A DNA stretch of 13,880 bases from Gammaproteobacteria bacterium (lineage in GTDB: Bacteria; Pseudomonadota; Gammaproteobacteria; Steroidobacterales; Woeseiaceae). Position 1 is the first letter of the stretch; each line of letters opens with the position of its first letter. The notes beneath the pieces were generated by a model. It was not told the origin of the DNA and did not search any database. It saw only the letters and a program-made list of their open reading frames with translations. Below, piece by piece: positions 13,801-13,880 of the stretch. The translations under genes were made by a program, and so were the position numbers. The DNA lies in assembly GCA_029881015.1 (NCBI GenBank), contig JAOUNK010000046.1, forward strand, positions 1-13,880, given 5' to 3'.

Positions 13801-13880
13801 ATGAACCGTACAATGAAGGCCCCTTTATTCGGCACCGCCGCGGCCATAGCAATAACGTCCGCGATGGACGCTACCGGGTA
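13801..13880 (+). CDS. Possible start of a secreted or membrane protein (partial)
   Basis: An open frame begins at ATG 13801 (or ATG 13813) and runs off the right edge. The first residues, MNRTMKAPLFGTAAAIAITS, look like a signal peptide: short basic start and a hydrophobic alanine-rich core. It is divergent from the YbjQ operon across 104 bases. No clear ribosome site or promoter was found, and only 26 codons are visible, so it may not be a gene. Nothing can be said of its function. Confidence 0.3.
   Translation, partial: MNRTMKAPLFGTAAAIAITSAMDATG

Noticed and set aside
1..13880. Search by eye for CRISPR repeats, tRNA or rRNA genes, transposases and attachment sites.
   Set aside because: No regularly spaced repeats, tRNA-like arms, transposase motifs or flanking duplications were seen. 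All intergenic gaps are under 170 bases.

Overview
The window looks like chromosomal DNA from a GC-rich, free-living gammaproteobacterium. The evidence is a homodimeric-type pyruvate dehydrogenase E1 (AceE), an RNase T gene beside a Grx4-type glutaredoxin gene, and many GTG or TTG starts. The species cannot be named from this sequence. No tRNA, rRNA, transposase, integrase, phage gene or CRISPR array was seen, and the content reads as core or housekeeping DNA with a few poorly characterised genes.

Layout from left to right. (1) aceE occupies 34-2703 on the minus strand, and the first codons of aceF follow at the left edge (1-19). (2) A divergent pair on the plus strand follows: an M17 (PepA-like) aminopeptidase (2871-4382) and the RNase T gene rnt (4383-5024), with no intergenic base between them. 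(3) Convergent to rnt are a BON-domain lipoprotein gene (5347-5685) and grxD (5039-5344) on the minus strand, 2 bases apart and probably translationally coupled. (4) Divergent from these, behind a good sigma70-type promoter, is a membrane protein related to the membrane part of PuuD-type urate oxidases (5762-6376), followed 6 bases later in the same frame by nadC (6383-7237). (5) A large GAF-PAS-PAS-GGDEF-EAL cyclic-di-GMP protein lies convergent to nadC (7234-9930, minus), and the two genes share a CTAG at their stops. (6) Next is a 628-residue lipoprotein of unknown function (10069-11955, plus) that ends in a strong intrinsic terminator. (7) A tight three-gene minus-strand operon (13696 to 12068) encodes a small YbjQ-family protein, a membrane-anchored YbjQ paralogue and a membrane-anchored M48 metalloprotease. 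(8) The right edge may hold the start of a plus-strand secreted protein.

The well-understood genes supply acetyl-CoA (AceE/AceF), peptide turnover (M17), tRNA and small RNA 3' end trimming (RNase T), iron-sulfur cluster delivery (GrxD), NAD synthesis (NadC) and c-di-GMP signalling. The parts most worth following up are the YbjQ / membrane-YbjQ / M48 protease operon, the large DUF4382-like lipoprotein with repeated beta-rich segments, and the pairing of a cytochrome-less PuuD-like membrane protein with nadC. No mobile or defence system was identified.
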